Positions 33,308-42,089 are shown, counted from the stretch's first letter. The stretch is DNA of 64,000 nucleotides from Verrucomicrobia bacterium Tous-C9LFEB (GCA_002304345.1 NEUU01000004.1:62001-126000), one strand, 5' to 3'. A program made the numbers and translations. The notes: generated from the letters alone by a model not told the origin.

Positions 33308-35692
33308 TCAGTGGCAAAATTGTTCCCAGTGGTGGAGGTAGTGGCGCTGGCGGCAGAGTGCTTCGTTCCACTCGAAATCGCGTGGTAGCGGCGTTTCCTC
33401 CCAGAGCTGGCTCAGTTGCGCCAATTGATTCCAGAAATCGGTTTGTTCCGAGCCGGATGTCAGCAGGGTGAAGCCGAGCAGGGCGATCAATTGGTAGAGC
33501 CGTTGACGATAGGAGACGAGCGTTTCGGCGGAGGGCTGGAAATGCAGGGCCGCCAGCACGGCCTCGTTATCCAGACGTGGGTCGCACGATTGGGCGTAAC
33601 CCATTTCGATGAGGCGGAAACAATCCGTCAGGCTGAGCGAGGAAGTTGGTTGGCGCACGATCGGACCGCAGATGACTTGCAGCGTGCGTGTCACGAGTGC
33701 CGGAAGATGCTGTGAATGTGCGAGGCAAGCGGTGAAGTCGATGGAGTCAGCGGTCAGTTTGGCGGCGTACCCGTATAGAATCCGGTCGATGTCGACCGGA
33801 CGGAATTCAGCGTGGCCGCGCAGCAGTTCCTTGAGGCGGTCCTTTTTCTTGGCGTAGGAAACATCGTAGGCCCCCCACGCGATGAGCAGGCTGTCGCCGA
33901 GGCCGATCAGGGTCTTGATGATCTGGTAACTGAAATAGAGTTCCTTTTCCGGTGGAACGTGGAGATGCTGGCCGTGATGTTCGAGCGGGGTGGTGAGAAT
34001 GCCAGCAAGGCGGTTGAAGATCAGCTTGAAGCCATCGGTGACGGGAATGTGTGCGGCGTCGTACTCGGGGAGTTGGCGGAGTTCGTCCGGATCACCCCAA
34101 AGCACTTGCGAGCCGTGGCGAATATCAAAGTTAAGCTGGGAGTTTTCCCAGTGGGTGCCGAAGGGGCCAGTCAGGTTGATGTCGACATAATCGAGGTTGA
34201 GCCGGGTGGCGAGTCTTCGTCCCAGGGCCTTGGTGTCGACTGTGACAGGCACGGGCGAAATAATGCCGATATCGTAATCGTTCACTGCGGTGTAGCCGGT
34301 TTCTGTTCGGCGCACGGTGCCTTCGCCACGGCCAAAACCACCGGTAACGTAGATGGAACGTGCCTGCGGAATTTCGGCGACGATTTCCTTCGTGGCCGCG
34401 GAGAGTTGTTCGCGGATGAACGGCTCGGCTTCGGTGGAAAGCGTGAACGATTTGGTGGCGGTGGATTGCGGCGCGATCACTTCCGGCACGCGATGAGGCG
34501 TGGGATGGGAGAGCTTGAGTGTGTCGAGCAGGAGCGGGAAAAGTTCCCACGCGCGGATGCCGCATGGCAGCGATCCTTGTCGGCTCCCATCAGTGCGGTG
34601 TTCGATGAAGGCGCCCTGATTGTCGCGACATTCGGGATCGTAGCCATGCATGCCATGGATTGTGCACTGAGAGGAGAAATCGAAAAAGTTTGGTTGAATG
34701 ACGATTCCCGGATGCGCGAGGAAAATGAGTTCGGCATTGGCGGCGGGGCATCCTGCAAGGTGGTGGCGCTGGCAGTCGGATTCAGACAGGACAGAGCCGC
34801 CCGGCAGGGTGTGAAGCAAGGCGGTGATGCGTTCGCGGGCTTCGCGATGCCGAAACCAGAATCGCGCCATGGTGGAGTCGAGGAAGCAGAGGTAATCATG
34901 CTTGAGCGAGAGACCGGTTTTTTGCAGCTCGGCCCAGAGGTCGATCGATTTGGTGATCGTGACCATGCCGTGATCGCCAAAAAGGAGAAAGGTGAGATTG
35001 CCTCCTGAGACTTTGCGGCAATGGCGGTAGAGCGCCTCGACACAGCGGTCCGTGGTCTTGATCCGTTGCGCGATCTCCAGCGATTCCGGCCCATGCAGAT
35101 GACCGCACCAGTCGAGGTCCATCAGATGGATATAGGCGAACTCGTGGGAGGCGTTGATCTGCTCGATGCAATGCCGGGTCAACGAGGTGTCGTCATGAGG
35201 TTGGATTGCCGTGCTTAAGGGCCACGAGCATTGGAACCAGGGGCGTCCCTGCTGGTCGAGCAGGTCGAAGATCGAGGTATAGCTGCGGCCTTTTTCCCAA
35301 GGGGCATAACGTTCGCTCAACTCGAATTGATCGAGCAACTGCAGCGGTATGTTGAGCGTGGATAAGTAGCGGGCTCCAAAGGGCGTGGTGAGTGGAAGCG
35401 CGGCGTCGCGAATCTTGTCTCGCAAGCCGGAACTCTGGGAGTAGAGCTGGCGATCGCTCAGATATTGAAGACCGGCATTGATCCGGAAGGGGGAATGTTC
35501 CGGGTCGTGATGGAATAGGTGGGTATATCCGGCTTGTTCGGGGGTGAGTCCGCCGAAGTACGCCTCGCGAGGAACGAATCCAAACGGTTCGATGAAATGG
35601 CCCTGCACCCCTTCTTGCGCCAATCGCTGAATGAAGGTCGTGCGGGAGGGGTAATCCCAGCGAAAGGCGTCTACTAGAAGAAGAACAACCAT
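33308..35692 (-). CDS. fusion of an alkaline-phosphatase-superfamily domain and a nucleotidyltransferase-like domain
   Basis: 794 residues. Residues 1-~400 resemble type I phosphodiesterases of the alkaline phosphatase superfamily, with metal-ligand motifs VDAFRWD (Asp8), LMDLDWCGHLHG (Asp192, Asp194, His198, His200), FGDHGM (Asp240, His241) and HGMHGYDP. The usual Thr/Ser nucleophile after the first motif is not obvious. Residues ~430-560 carry a polymerase-beta-type nucleotidyltransferase pattern: GGFGRGEG (451-458), NDYDIG with Asp472 and Asp474, and LNFDIRHG with Asp523 as a possible third carboxylate. The last ~220 residues are helical. It begins the glycosyltransferase operon, 5 bp before the GT2 gene. 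A role in adding or editing a phospho-linked group on the glycan is inference. Confidence 0.75.
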   Translation of the reverse strand: MVVLLLVDAFRWDYPSRTTFIQRLAQEGVQGHFIEPFGFVPREAYFGGLTPEQAGYTHLFHHDPEHSPFRINAGLQYLSDRQLYSQSSGLRDKIRDAALPLTTPFGARYLSTLNIPLQLLDQFELSERYAPWEKGRSYTSIFDLLDQQGRPWFQCSWPLSTAIQPHDDTSLTRHCIEQINASHEFAYIHLMDLDWCGHLHGPESLEIAQRIKTTDRCVEALYRHCRKVSGGNLTFLLFGDHGMVTITKSIDLWAELQKTGLSLKHDYLCFLDSTMARFWFRHREARERITALLHTLPGGSVLSESDCQRHHLAGCPAANAELIFLAHPGIVIQPNFFDFSSQCTIHGMHGYDPECRDNQGAFIEHRTDGSRQGSLPCGIRAWELFPLLLDTLKLSHPTPHRVPEVIAPQSTATKSFTLSTEAEPFIREQLSAATKEIVAEIPQARSIYVTGGFGRGEGTVRRTETGYTAVNDYDIGIISPVPVTVDTKALGRRLATRLNLDYVDINLTGPFGTHWENSQLNFDIRHGSQVLWGDPDELRQLPEYDAAHIPVTDGFKLIFNRLAGILTTPLEHHGQHLHVPPEKELYFSYQIIKTLIGLGDSLLIAWGAYDVSYAKKKDRLKELLRGHAEFRPVDIDRILYGYAAKLTADSIDFTACLAHSQHLPALVTRTLQVICGPIVRQPTSSLSLTDCFRLIEMGYAQSCDPRLDNEAVLAALHFQPSAETLVSYRQRLYQLIALLGFTLLTSGSEQTDFWNQLAQLSQLWEETPLPRDFEWNEALCRQRHYLHHWEQFCH

Positions 35693-35895
35693 GGATGTAA
35701 TCTCGGATTAAGCTCCTGTCTTCCCCTGTTTGAGGGAGGTGCCGGGAGAGTCGTCGCATTCCTGTGGTTTTTTTTCATCCCACATGAATTGAAGACACGA
35801 GATAGGTAATCGGAGTTCCGGAAGAGGATATTTAATGGAAACTCGGAAAAAATTGCCGATATGTTCCATCCGACCGGTGGGGAGATCGCCCGGAG

Positions 35896-36612
35896 TTAGC
35901 GATACCGCTTTTCAAGCAGCGTTACGCAATCCAGGTCGGGGACGTAATTCTCGTCCTTGCCCCAAGGGATGACTCGTTGCGAGACGACGATAAAGCCGCT
36001 GAGTTGGGCCACATGGGCGAAGAGGTTCTTGGTCATGAAATTACGCCAGTGCGGATTTTTGGAGTAAACGGCGCCCGGCGCATGGTCGTAATTGGAGTGG
36101 TGAAAGAGGGCTCGGCCGCCTCCGGCGAGAATTCGGTGTGCTTCGCGTATGTAGGCGAACACGCAGTCGTATTCAAAATGAACCATGGCGTCGTAACAGA
36201 AGAGCGCCGTGGCGCTGCCGTCTTCGAGCGGTTGCAGGTCGCACCCGTTATTGGTGAAGACCGATACCCGTGGTTCGGCGGCGAAACGTTCCCGACAGAT
36301 GGCGACGTTCTGCTCGTTGACGTCGAGCAATCGCAGGCTTTCAATCTCCGTGTAGGTGGGTTCGTTGAGGATGAACTGGGTGTGACGGCCGTGACCGCAG
36401 GCCAATTCGACCAGACGGCGCTTGTTCAAGGTTTCAAAATAGCGGCGGAAGATTTCTTTTTTACCCCAAAATTGCTCAATCCAGTGCTCGGCCACATGGT
36501 AATACTGGGCATTGCGCTCGGGAGCTTTCCAGTCATCCGCTATGGCCTGAATCCGGCTCAGGTTAAGGGGGGCTGTCGCGGTGGGGGTAGGTAGGACGCT
36601 CGGTTCGTTCAT
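35896..36612 (-). CDS. SAM-dependent class I methyltransferase
   Basis: 238 residues. Motif I RRLVELACGHGRHTQFIL, motif II region SLRLLDVNEQNVAICRERF, motif III/IV VFTNNGCDLQPLEDGSATALFCYDAMVHFEYD and IREAHRILAGGGRALFHHSNY are all in the expected order for a Rossmann-fold methyltransferase. The His-rich HHSNYDHAPG segment is like that of methyltransferases in glycan clusters, which methylate sugar hydroxyls. It is upstream of the fusion gene on the same strand with a 203-bp gap, so it may have its own promoter or be the first gene of the locus. The N-terminal extension to 36612 is the only ATG with a good context. Confidence 0.85.
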   Translation of the reverse strand: MNEPSVLPTPTATAPLNLSRIQAIADDWKAPERNAQYYHVAEHWIEQFWGKKEIFRRYFETLNKRRLVELACGHGRHTQFILNEPTYTEIESLRLLDVNEQNVAICRERFAAEPRVSVFTNNGCDLQPLEDGSATALFCYDAMVHFEYDCVFAYIREAHRILAGGGRALFHHSNYDHAPGAVYSKNPHWRNFMTKNLFAHVAQLSGFIVVSQRVIPWGKDENYVPDLDCVTLLEKRYR

Positions 36613-36637
36613 AAGGGACCGTTGGGGGTATTAATGA

Positions 36638-36651
36638 GTGAGTCGACTCAC
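36638..36651. promoter_or_regulatory. 14-bp perfect palindrome, candidate operator
   Basis: GTGAGTCGACTCAC lies between the divergent methyltransferase and GntR-type regulator genes, 113 bp before the regulator start. The size and symmetry fit a GntR dimer site. A direct repeat ACAGTTTAAT / ACAGTTCATT (36698-36707 and 36718-36727) lies nearer to the regulator. Confidence 0.45.
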
Positions 36652-36763
36652 CCAAGGCAAAAAATGAAGGAAAAATCGTAGAGAGAGTTTTTAAAGAACA
36701 GTTTAATTCCTATTTTAACAGTTCATTATTGACGCCATTTCAGAAAATTGGGATTCTTTCCCT

Positions 36764-37858
36764 ATGAACCAATCCTCCTCCAAGCTGCACACGGTTCACG
36801 AAATCCTTTGCCGCGAGATTCAGGAGAATCACCAGGTTGGCGACCGTTTGCCGACGGAGCATGAACTGGCAGCCCGTTTTGGTTGCAGCGTAGCGACCAT
36901 CAGCAAGGCGCTCTCGCTCCTCGCGCATGATGGCTGGGTGGAGCGCCGCCCGCGCGCTGGAACGAAGGTGATTCGCATCGCGCCTATCACACCGGCCGCG
37001 AAGTCGGAGATCAAGCTGGAGGCACTGGCCTTTGTCTATCCGAGTGAAAAGCACGAGGCCATCCTGCGCACGGTGCGGGGCTTTCAGGATGCGGCGATTG
37101 AGGCGGACTGTCGCGTGTTGACCATCACCACGGGGACGGATTGCGACAAGGAACTCGAATTTTTGGGCCGCATCTCGGAGTTTGCCGTGAATGGCGCGGT
37201 GGTGCATCCGGTTTTATTGACACCGGAGGAGCACACCCGCTTTGCCCAAAAAGTGATCAGCTGTCCCGTGCCGATCGTGCTTTCGGGGATGCGTCTGGCC
37301 GGGGTGGATAATCCTTCGGTGGGTATCGACGGCTTTCACGCGGGCTATACGGTGACGAATTATCTGATTCGTCGCGGCGTGAAGAAAATTGGTTTTCTGA
37401 CGAACAATGCGGGCGCGATGGAGAAATATTACGGGGGCTATCAGTGGGCCATGGACGAGGCCGGGATTGCCATGAATCCCAAGTGGGAATTGCTCGAAGC
37501 GACGATGCATCCCAACTATGAGGACCCGCAAAAAGAACCGCTCGCGTTGGCGCATCAATACCTCTCCGAGGACCGAGGCGCGGAGGGCGTGGTGTGTCCG
37601 TGCGATGGTCTCGCCGTGGCGTTGATCCAAGCGGCGCTGGAACGTGGTCTGCGCGTGCCGGAAGATCTGAAGGTTATCGGCACTGATGATGTGGCCATTG
37701 CGAGCACTTCTCCGGTGCCGCTGACGACCTATCACGTGCCTTACGAGGAAATCGGGCGCAAGACCTTTGAAGCCTTGAAGGCAACAGTGGCGGGAACGTT
37801 CACGGGTTTTTCCCGCGTCAATGTGCGCGGCGATGTCGTGGTTCGCGCCAGCGCTTAG
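36764..37858 (+). CDS. GntR-type regulator fused to a LacI-type sugar-sensing domain
   Basis: 364 residues. GntR winged helix in residues ~8-72: LHTVHEILCREIQENHQVGDRLPTEHE, FGCSVATISKALSLLAHDGW, ERRPRAGTKVI. LacI-type sensor in ~85-364: GAVVHPVLLTPEE, HAGYTVTNYLIRRGVKKIGFL, EGVVCPCDGLAVALIQAALERGLRVPEDLKVIGTDDVAI, TYHVPYEEIGRKTFEAL. It is a paralog of the regulator at 9252 with the same domain order and length. It is followed 18 bp later by a pseudopilin gene. It is divergent from the glycan locus. The ligand is probably a sugar. Confidence 0.92.
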   Translation: MNQSSSKLHTVHEILCREIQENHQVGDRLPTEHELAARFGCSVATISKALSLLAHDGWVERRPRAGTKVIRIAPITPAAKSEIKLEALAFVYPSEKHEAILRTVRGFQDAAIEADCRVLTITTGTDCDKELEFLGRISEFAVNGAVVHPVLLTPEEHTRFAQKVISCPVPIVLSGMRLAGVDNPSVGIDGFHAGYTVTNYLIRRGVKKIGFLTNNAGAMEKYYGGYQWAMDEAGIAMNPKWELLEATMHPNYEDPQKEPLALAHQYLSEDRGAEGVVCPCDGLAVALIQAALERGLRVPEDLKVIGTDDVAIASTSPVPLTTYHVPYEEIGRKTFEALKATVAGTFTGFSRVNVRGDVVVRASA

Positions 37859-37876
37859 TTTTCATCTGGTCTCGTT

Positions 37877-38506
37877 ATGAAATCGCCGACTCAGGCCTTC
37901 ACTGTGATCGAGCTTCTGGTCGTTGTGGCGATCATTGCCATCTTGGCGGGATTCCTGATGCCCGCGGGCAGTCGTATGCTGGAGAATTCCCGGGCGTCGA
38001 AGTGCTCCTCAAATCTCCGGCAAATTGGTGTGGCGCTCAATAGCTACGCCGACGATCACAATCAACTCTACCCAGTCGTTTACGACGGGACGGCGGGTGA
38101 TGGTTCGACGACATGGATGTGGAAGTTGAAGGAGTACCTCGCCATGCCGGATAACTCGATGGGGCCATCTCCCTTGCCGCGAGCGGCGGGCGTTTTTGTC
38201 TGCCCCTCGCTCAAGGCTGTGGAACCGCGGGGTGTCTCGTATGCCCTCAATGGCTATATGCTTCCGAGTTCGGTGGCATGGCAGCGGCGGCGATTAGTGG
38301 TGCCGACGGCGCAGACCTTTCTCGTGGTGGAAATCGCCAAGAACGGGGAGAGTTATACTCCCACGATGACCGGGGGAGGCGATTTGATCCGTCGTCATCC
38401 GAGGACGTCGGCGAATTACTTGTTTTGCGACAGTCATGTCGAAAACATTACCGGCGTGGTTCCTTCATCGGACCCGCGCTGGTACTTTGTGCTGGCTACG
38501 CCTTGA
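37877..38506 (+). CDS. pseudopilin-like protein (prepilin-type N-terminal domain)
   Basis: 209 residues. The prepilin signature is QAFTVIELLVVVAIIAILAGFLMP, with the conserved Glu at mature position 5. The globular part has SKCSSNLRQIGVALNSYADDHNQLYP and the late motif YLFCDSHVENITG, equivalent to the 'DGH' motif of stand-alone pseudopilins. It lies 18 bp after the GntR-type regulator and is likely co-transcribed. It should be processed by a prepilin peptidase encoded elsewhere. Confidence 0.88.
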   Translation: MKSPTQAFTVIELLVVVAIIAILAGFLMPAGSRMLENSRASKCSSNLRQIGVALNSYADDHNQLYPVVYDGTAGDGSTTWMWKLKEYLAMPDNSMGPSPLPRAAGVFVCPSLKAVEPRGVSYALNGYMLPSSVAWQRRRLVVPTAQTFLVVEIAKNGESYTPTMTGGGDLIRRHPRTSANYLFCDSHVENITGVVPSSDPRWYFVLATP

Positions 38507-38574
38507 ACGCGCTGGCCCGGTGCGCGAGGCACACCGAGCCGGAACCGCTTTTGGGAAAACCGCGAAGGGGCTTT

Positions 38575-38925
38575 TTAGTAGCGACGTTCGCGACGCTCAC
38601 CGCGATCGCCACCACGTCCACCACCACCATGACCGCCGCCGTGTCCACCACCGCCGAAGGAGCGCGGGGGACGATCTTCGCGAGGACGGGCTTCATTGAC
38701 CGTCAGGTCGCGGCCTTCATAGCTCTGGCCATGGAGGGCGGCAATCGCCTTTTGGGCGTCTTCGGGGGTCGCCATGGTGACGAACGCGAAACCGCGGGGG
38801 CGGCCGGTCATCTTGTCCATGATCAGATCCACGGAAGCAACGGAACCATGCTGGGCGAAGAGGTCCTGCAGATCGCCTTCGGTGACTTTGAACGGGATAT
38901 TCCCGACGTAGAGTTTGGTGCTCAT
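38575..38925 (-). CDS. RRM-domain RNA-binding protein with Gly/Arg-rich tail
   Basis: 116 residues. Residues 1-80 are one RNA recognition motif with RNP2 (KLYVGNIPF) and RNP1 ([11 protein letters not shown]). Residues ~88-116 are a low-complexity [16 protein letters not shown] / RGERRERRY tail. This layout is that of bacterial and cyanobacterial Rbp proteins, which bind RNA, often in cold or stress. The stop codon lies 68 bp from the convergent pseudopilin stop. It is transcribed away from the rho gene. Confidence 0.93.
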   Translation of the reverse strand: MSTKLYVGNIPFKVTEGDLQDLFAQHGSVASVDLIMDKMTGRPRGFAFVTMATPEDAQKAIAALHGQSYEGRDLTVNEARPREDRPPRSFGGGGHGGGHGGGGRGGDRGERRERRY

Positions 38926-39303
38926 GCTGATGTTTTGTTTGTTCAGATCTCCGGCAGCTTCGGAAGCTGGTCCCTCACGTTGGGACTCGAATCATCAACG
39001 AGCTTGACTCAACTGACGACCACTAAGCTTGAAGAGTAACCAATGATCCGTATCTGAATCGGCATGCTGACAGGGATACGAGGGGATACAAGACAAAAAG
39101 AATCTCAATTAACTGAAATATCCCCTCGCATTTGCCACCTTTGTAACCCCTCGCGGCAGAGGTGCTTTTTCGTCCTGCTTATAAACTCTCCTTGCATCCC
39201 TACAGGGATTCTGTTAGTAGTTTTTCAGTTCGATGGGTCTTGGGACACGTTGCGTCCCGCTCTGCTTTCCAGCAGGGGTGCTTATCACTTGCCTAGTTAT
39301 ACC
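38926..39303 (+). promoter_or_regulatory. rho leader with alternative hairpins
   Basis: 378 bp between the divergent RRM and rho genes, without a credible gene. CGAGGGGATA (39079-39088) pairs perfectly with TATCCCCTCG (39119-39128) but can also pair with a second CCCCTCG at 39147-39153. The latter lies in a loop between CACCT and AGGTG (39137-39163 region), followed by CTTTTTCG, which looks like a terminator. Two exclusive foldings ahead of rho are what an attenuator would show; rho of Escherichia coli is known to be controlled by attenuation in its leader. This is inference from sequence only. Confidence 0.45.
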
Positions 39304-40422
39304 ATGTCAGAGACTACACCCGTATCGGGTATTTTAGAGGTTCACGATAAAGGTTACGGTTTTCTGAGGAAGCCTGAAAAGGTTACCTCGGTCACACCGA
39401 ACGACGTCTTCGTTCCGCCGGACGCGATCAAGCGTAACGGCCTGCGCGATGGTGTCGAAATCGCCGGCATGAGCGCCATGAACGGGCGCGGTCCGCAACT
39501 GGTCGAACTCCAGACTCTCAACGGCAAGACCGTCGAGGAGTACAAGAAGCAACTTCCCTTTGAAGAACTCACCACCATCAATCCCAATCGCTGGGTGAAG
39601 ATGGAAACCGCGGGCGACAAGCTTTCCACCCGCGTGGTGGATCTCATGACCCCGATTGGCCACGGCCAACGCGCCATGATCGTCGCCCCGCCCCGCACCG
39701 GCAAGACCATGCTCATGCAGGCCATCGCCGAGGGCGTCGCCACCAATCATCCGAAGACCCACCTCATGATCGTGCTCGTCGACGAGCGCCCTGAGGAAGT
39801 CACCGATTTCAAGCAATTCATCAAGGGCCGGGGCGAACTCTGGTCCTCCTCCAACGATCAGGACATCGCCAGCCACGTCCGCCTCTCCAAGCTCGTCATC
39901 GAGCGCGCCAAGCGTCTCGTCGAGAGTGGTCGCGACGTGTTCATGCTGCTCGATTCCTTGACCCGCCTCGGTCGCGCGTTTAACAGCGCCACCAAGGGCA
40001 ATGGCCGCACGCTTTCCGGCGGTATGGATTCTCGTGGTATGGAAATCCCACGCAAGATTTTCGCCGCTGCCCGGCAGACCGAAGAAGCCGGCGCGCTCAC
40101 CATCGTGGCGACGGCGCTCATCGATACCGGTTCCAAGATGGACGAAGTCATCTTCCAGGAATTCAAGGGCACCGGTAACATGGAAATCGTGCTCGACCGC
40201 AAGCTATCCGACGTCCGCGTCTTCCCCGCCATCGACATCGAAAAGTCCGGCACCCGCCGCGAGGAATTGCTTCTCGCTCCCGATATTCTTGAAAAGGTTG
40301 CCATCATCCGCCGTGGACTCCACGGACAGCCCATTCAGGCCCAGATGGAACGGCTCCTCTTCCTGCTCAAGAAAGCGCCCACCAACAAGCAGGCGCTCGA
40401 GATGCTTCCTTCCCTCAAGTAA
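39304..40422 (+). CDS. rho: transcription termination factor Rho
   Basis: 372 residues from the ATG at 39304 (MSETTPVSGILEVHDKGYGFLR); the frame is open upstream to 39064, but that part has no Rho similarity. The RNA-binding OB domain spans ~1-80. The RecA-like ATPase has Walker A APPRTGKTM, the VDERPEEVTDF motif, Walker B VFMLLDSLTRLGRAFN, and the highly conserved ALIDTGSKMDEVI-FQEFKGTGNMEIVLDRK and EKSGTRREELLL. The length is shorter than the 419 residues of E. coli because the N-terminal helical domain is reduced. Rho ends transcription of non-coding and untranslated RNA. It is a single gene with a long structured leader. Confidence 0.96.
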   Translation: MSETTPVSGILEVHDKGYGFLRKPEKVTSVTPNDVFVPPDAIKRNGLRDGVEIAGMSAMNGRGPQLVELQTLNGKTVEEYKKQLPFEELTTINPNRWVKMETAGDKLSTRVVDLMTPIGHGQRAMIVAPPRTGKTMLMQAIAEGVATNHPKTHLMIVLVDERPEEVTDFKQFIKGRGELWSSSNDQDIASHVRLSKLVIERAKRLVESGRDVFMLLDSLTRLGRAFNSATKGNGRTLSGGMDSRGMEIPRKIFAAARQTEEAGALTIVATALIDTGSKMDEVIFQEFKGTGNMEIVLDRKLSDVRVFPAIDIEKSGTRREELLLAPDILEKVAIIRRGLHGQPIQAQMERLLFLLKKAPTNKQALEMLPSLK

Positions 40423-40501
40423 GAAAGGTTTCTCGCCAAGGGCGCAAAGGGGAAATGCGCGTGCCGATTTGATCGGCGCGTCGTTGGCTTCATCGGTCTC
40501 T

Positions 40502-41968
40502 CTACCGCTTCAATCGCGGCCATACCCAATCGCCCTGCTGCGGATCGATTGCCGTCGTGGACTCCTTTTTCATCACGACTTTTCCGCCATCATCCACGCC
40601 ATTGAATCCCACTGAGTAGAGCGTGTAATTTCCATCCGCTTCAACCCGATAATGCAGCGGCTCGCCATTGCACAAATCGTGTGGCACCCGCTCGATTAAC
40701 CTCGGCTCCAACTCCGCCAACGTCGCCGGATATTTTTTGTTCGCCAACCAGTACCGCTCCAATCCGCAGGCGACAAGGGCGAGGTCAGTTCGTGCTTGGG
40801 ATTCACTGAATCTGAGTGCGGTGTTTTGAAGCTGTCCCACTCCGAGTCCGAGTATCAAGTTCGGAACGTTGCGGCGAAGAGAAAGAATCGTCTTATCGAG
40901 ATCGGGAATGCGATCCGCATAAAATCGATGCTGCTCACTGTCGACCACAGGCAGTAGCTCATCGAGGAGAATATGGCAGGCTTGGTATCTGGCGTCATCG
41001 TAAGTGTCCGATGAATTGAGGATGAATCCAATAAGGAGCTTAGATGTATAGGGACCCCAGGAGATGTTGTAGAAAGGTGATTCCGACTCTTTTGATGCGG
41101 GTATCGATTGTTTCAATTTGTGGGGGTTATGCTGCAACAGATCGAGCATGGGTAGTAGGCAGAGGCACAGCTCGCTGCGCATATATAAACCATAGGATTT
41201 GAGTTCATTAACTCGGCTCATTTCCGATTGAAAGAGCGCGAGTTGCTCATCTGTCCACGCGTGGGATTCTATTCCCTGCCAAATCAGAGACCAATTCATC
41301 TGGCGGATGGAACTTCCAATAAGTCCCATAATGAGAAGAGGACAATCTTCGCTGGCTGCAGCGAGTCGCAAGCTAAGCGTCATATCCTTGATGGCCACAT
41401 TCGGTTGTTGCTGGCTTAGGGAAAGCAACGCATGCCATCGGAGGGCTTGTGCGAGACTCATTAAGGGACGCGTTTGTGGCAGCGGTATGCCATAGGCCGG
41501 GGAATGCGTATAGTCGATGTTGAATCGACAGAGTGGTTTCTCTGCCGCTGTGTAGAGTTCGGTCAGTTCGCTTTCCGTTCCATCAAAGAGAGCTGGATCA
41601 GGTGGTTGGGTAGGCTGTCCGAGTAGCCAATTGGCGCTTTGTTTTTTGGCAGCAGCCCGAGCCGCATCATTGGCTGTGAACAGGGCGACTTTGATCGTCT
41701 CTTTCCCTTGTACTTTTTTGTATTGCTCGAAACGTCTCCAAATGGGTGTTTCGGCGAAATTCTGATCCCGAGAGATGGGCGGAGGAATAAGCAATTGTGG
41801 ATCGAATCCGTTAACTTTTGCGGCATAGTCGGATTTTGTTTCTGCCCAACGTGCGGCACCCAGTCGATTTTCGATCAAGTGATAGAGGGCGAACAGAGAG
41901 AAAAAACCAATGACGGCAAACACCAGCACCCAGAACATGATCCCACCCCACTTCAGCCACCGTTTCAT
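40502..41968 (-). CDS. membrane-anchored protein of unknown function
   Basis: 488 residues. One N-terminal transmembrane segment (GGIMFWVLVFAVIGFFSLFALYHLI) followed by a long soluble region. The C-terminal end GLERYWLANKKYPATLAELEPRLIERVPHDLCNGEPLHYR has the layout seen at the C terminus of many pseudopilin-related and uncharacterised proteins of Planctomycetota and Verrucomicrobiota (GNYTLYSVGFNGVDDGGKV). No enzyme motif is present. The base composition is lower in GC than its neighbours, which may reflect weak constraint. It is convergent with rho. Confidence 0.72.
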   Translation of the reverse strand: MKRWLKWGGIMFWVLVFAVIGFFSLFALYHLIENRLGAARWAETKSDYAAKVNGFDPQLLIPPPISRDQNFAETPIWRRFEQYKKVQGKETIKVALFTANDAARAAAKKQSANWLLGQPTQPPDPALFDGTESELTELYTAAEKPLCRFNIDYTHSPAYGIPLPQTRPLMSLAQALRWHALLSLSQQQPNVAIKDMTLSLRLAAASEDCPLLIMGLIGSSIRQMNWSLIWQGIESHAWTDEQLALFQSEMSRVNELKSYGLYMRSELCLCLLPMLDLLQHNPHKLKQSIPASKESESPFYNISWGPYTSKLLIGFILNSSDTYDDARYQACHILLDELLPVVDSEQHRFYADRIPDLDKTILSLRRNVPNLILGLGVGQLQNTALRFSESQARTDLALVACGLERYWLANKKYPATLAELEPRLIERVPHDLCNGEPLHYRVEADGNYTLYSVGFNGVDDGGKVVMKKESTTAIDPQQGDWVWPRLKR

Positions 41969-42089
41969 GGCTGCCAGCGTGGCAGATTGGGGAACGTCAA
42001 GGCAAGAGTGGAAATGGGTGAGATTTGAGAGTGGCTTGGCTCCCCGTCTTTCCTCTCGCTAATGCCAGAGGATCGGTTATTCTAACCGA

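Noticed and set aside
32304..33341. Plus-strand frame of 345 codons opposite the GT2 gene
   Set aside because: GT2 motifs including the DxD are on the minus strand; the plus frame is a Val/Gly-rich shadow.
33812..35008. Plus-strand frame of 398 codons opposite the phosphatase-nucleotidyltransferase gene
   Set aside because: The minus frame has metal-binding motifs and fits the operon; the plus product has no domain signature.
38926..39303. Upstream in-frame extension of Rho to 39064
   Set aside because: The extra 80 residues show no Rho similarity and lie in the structured leader; the ATG at 39304 gives the expected N terminus.
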